DNA from: Nocardioides sp. B-3 | GTDB taxonomy: Bacteria; Actinomycetota; Actinomycetes; Propionibacteriales; Nocardioidaceae | Assembly (NCBI RefSeq): GCF_024703895.1 | Contig: NZ_CP087968.1 | Span: 1,426,001 to 1,490,000, forward strand | Direction: 5' to 3' | DNA: 64,000 nt | Shown: positions 60,124 to 64,000 of the stretch, piece by piece | How positions within the stretch are numbered: position 1 is the first letter of the stretch | Layout: each line of letters starts with the position of its first letter | Program-made: the position numbers and the translations under genes | Notes under the pieces: model-generated | Databases searched by the model: none | Seen by the model: only the letters and a program-made list of their open reading frames with translations | Told to the model about the DNA's origin: nothing

Positions 60124-61077
60124 GTGGCAGCCTTGCCGCGTGTCCTCCCCCAGTTCCTGCGCAGCCCACTCGGCCTGACCCCGGGCGCGGGGATGGGCGC
60201 GGGCCCGGCCCTCGCGTCGTACGCCGCCCGGGAGGCGCGGCAGTACACCCTGCGTGAGGTCACCGTGCCGGTCTTGCCTGCGGGCAGGCAGGCGCTGCGG
60301 GTGCTCCACCTCAGCGACATCCACATGGCTCCCGACCAGCGCGCCAAGCAGCAGTGGCTGCGTTCGCTGGCCGACCCGGCCCCTGACACGGTGATCGACA
60401 CGGGCGACAACCTCGCCCACATGCGCTCGGTGCCCGTGGTCGTCGACTCGCTCGGTCCGTTGCTCGACGTCCCCGGTGTCTCGGTGTTCGGGTCCAACGA
60501 CTACTACTCGCCCGGCTTCCGCAACCCGCTGCGCTACCTCCTCCCCCGACTCCGGCCAGCGCAACACCCACACCCCTGCAGCTGCCGTGGCGCGAGCTCA
60601 AGCAGCGCTTCGCCGACCGTGGCTGGCTGCACCTGTGCAACGAGGTCGGCCGGATCACCGTCAACGGCACGACCATCGCGCTGGCCGGCGTCGACGACCC
60701 CCACCTGCGCTACGACGACCTCGCGGCCGTCGCCGGGCCCGCCGACCCGGACGCCGACGTGCGGTTGGGGATCACCCATGCGCCGTACCTGCGGGTGCTC
60801 GACCAGTACGCCGCGGACGGCTACGACGCCGTCATCGCCGGCCACACCCACGGCGGCCGGGTCTGCCTGCCGGGCGTCGGTGCGCTGACCACCAACTGCG
60901 ACCTCGAACCCGCCCGCGCCAAGGGGCTGCACCGGCACCCGGCCGACTCCGCCCCCGGCGATCCGGGCTCGGCTCCGGTTGCACGTCTCCGCCGGTGTGG
61001 GGACCAATCCCTATGTCCGGCTGCGAGTCGCCTGTCGACCCGAGGCCACGCTGATGACGCTGACCCCCAAGGCCTGA
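60124..61077 (+). CDS. Metallophosphoesterase (two or three frameshifts)
   Basis: Calcineurin-like phosphoesterase of about 318 residues, Rv3683 type. Metal-binding motifs: VLHLSDIHMAPD, VIDTGDNLAHM, GSNDYY, and the GHTH box in VIAGHTHGGRVCLPGVGAL. A further His lies in LGITHAPYLRVL. Frames break near 60548, 60590 and 60960; the real C-terminus is HVSAGVGTNPYVRLRVACRP and then EATLMTLTPKA. The GTG at 60124 is used; a better start could lie a few codons inside. UDP-diacylglucosamine or phospholipid substrates are possible for this family. Confidence 0.87.
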
Positions 61078-61111
61078 CGGACCCGATTTCGGAGGGCCCC
61101 AAACGCTCGGG

Positions 61112-61117
61112 TATGCT
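61112..61117 (+). promoter_or_regulatory. -10 element of the tRNA-Pro gene
   Basis: TATGCT, 40 bases before the mature 5' end of the tRNA. No clear -35 hexamer is seen. Confidence 0.4.
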
Positions 61118-61157
61118 CGCCGTGCTTCGCAGCCGTTCTCGATTGCGACGGCAAGCT

Positions 61158-61234
61158 CGGGGTGTGGCGCAGCTTGGTAGCGCGCGTCGTTCGGGACGAC
61201 GAGGCCGCAGGTTCAAATCCTGTCACCCCGACCA
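61158..61234 (+). tRNA. tRNA-Pro (anticodon CGG)
   Basis: Acceptor arms CGGGGTG (61158-61164) and CACCCCG (61224-61230), followed by encoded ACCA. The D-loop contains AGCTTGGTAGCG, the anticodon stem-loop is CGTCG-TTCGGGA-CGACG, and the T-loop is GTTCAAATC. Anticodon CGG reads CCG proline codons. Sequence is very close to bacterial proK-type tRNA. Confidence 0.97.
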
Positions 61235-61238
61235 TGTG

Positions 61239-61272
61239 AGCTCCCGGATCCACCGCGGTGGGTCCGGGAGTT
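61239..61272 (+). terminator. Terminator of the tRNA gene
   Basis: Fourteen-bp stem with one G-T pair (61241-61254 with 61257-61270), 2-base loop, followed by TTCTG. It begins five bases past the CCA end. Confidence 0.75.
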
Positions 61273-61333
61273 CTGCATTCTGCCGCAAGCACGTGGAGCG
61301 GCATCGGCCGCGAGGTCTGGCACACTTCGCCGC

Positions 61334-64000
<2,667 letters not shown>

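Overview
The window is about 70% G+C and densely coded. It carries WhiB, a split ArsA/Get3-like ATPase pair, a class A PBP with a PASTA repeat, a Crp/GlxR regulator, an Rv3654c-Rv3660c-type Tad pilus locus and type VII-like small secreted proteins. This points to a high-GC actinobacterium, probably Nocardioides-like (genus is inference). As recalled, not looked up, the gene order follows the Mycobacterium tuberculosis block Rv3644c-Rv3684 (holB, topA, helicase, tad locus, HAD phosphatase, acs, marP, nudix, tlpA, nth, crp, beta-lactamase fold, ridA, ArsA pair, whiB, ponA2, metallophosphatase), followed by asd and lysC as in Rv3708c/Rv3709c.

Layout. 1-4.7 kb: holB (partial), tmk, a secreted SGNH hydrolase and topA, all on minus. 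4.9-8.4 kb: a hypothetical gene, a DUF1330 protein, a methyltransferase and small genes. 8.5-11.3 kb: membrane pyrophosphatase hppA and a STAS anti-anti-sigma factor. 11.4-14.1 kb: DEAD/DEAH helicase and a small membrane protein. 14.1-20.4 kb: a minus-strand Tad pilus operon interrupted by a condensation-domain-like gene. 20.5-22.2 kb: a coupled pair of predicted type VII secretion substrates. 22.2-24.9 kb: HAD phosphatase, a candidate small RNA, and a divergent leaderless gene pair. 24.9-27.4 kb: two tandem secreted RTX-repeat proteins. 27.4-35.4 kb: an acetate uptake and activation module (LytS/LytTR two-component system, two SSS symporters with small partner proteins, acs). 35.4-41 kb: cNMP-binding protein, nhaA, a holin-fold protein, marP, nudix, tlpA, nth. 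41.1-47.6 kb: crp, PLP enzyme, sigma factor with membrane partner, metallo-hydrolase, nudix, ridA, DUF4177. 47.7-54.5 kb: transporters, an LLM oxidoreductase, MFS, scoAB with a divergent IclR regulator. 54.6-61.1 kb: ArsA pair, whiB, ponA2, yqeY, metallophosphoesterase. 61.2-64 kb: tRNA-Pro(CGG), a PEPT-repeat membrane protein, asd and the 3' part of lysC.

Sequence quality matters for every entry. Most genes longer than about 600 bp are split by one or more frameshifts although the protein is conserved on both sides. At nearly every break the expected codons contain CCTGG or CCAGG. Intact CCWGG pentamers are very rare in the window: about 20 seen by eye against roughly 290 expected from base composition. 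I read this as systematic base-calling error at a modified CCWGG motif, not as gene decay. Broken genes are therefore annotated as single CDS spanning all frames.

The transcripts also share a style: many genes start on ATG or GTG six to eight bases after a TANNNT hexamer, as expected of leaderless mRNAs, while operon members overlap through ATGA, GTGA or TGATG.
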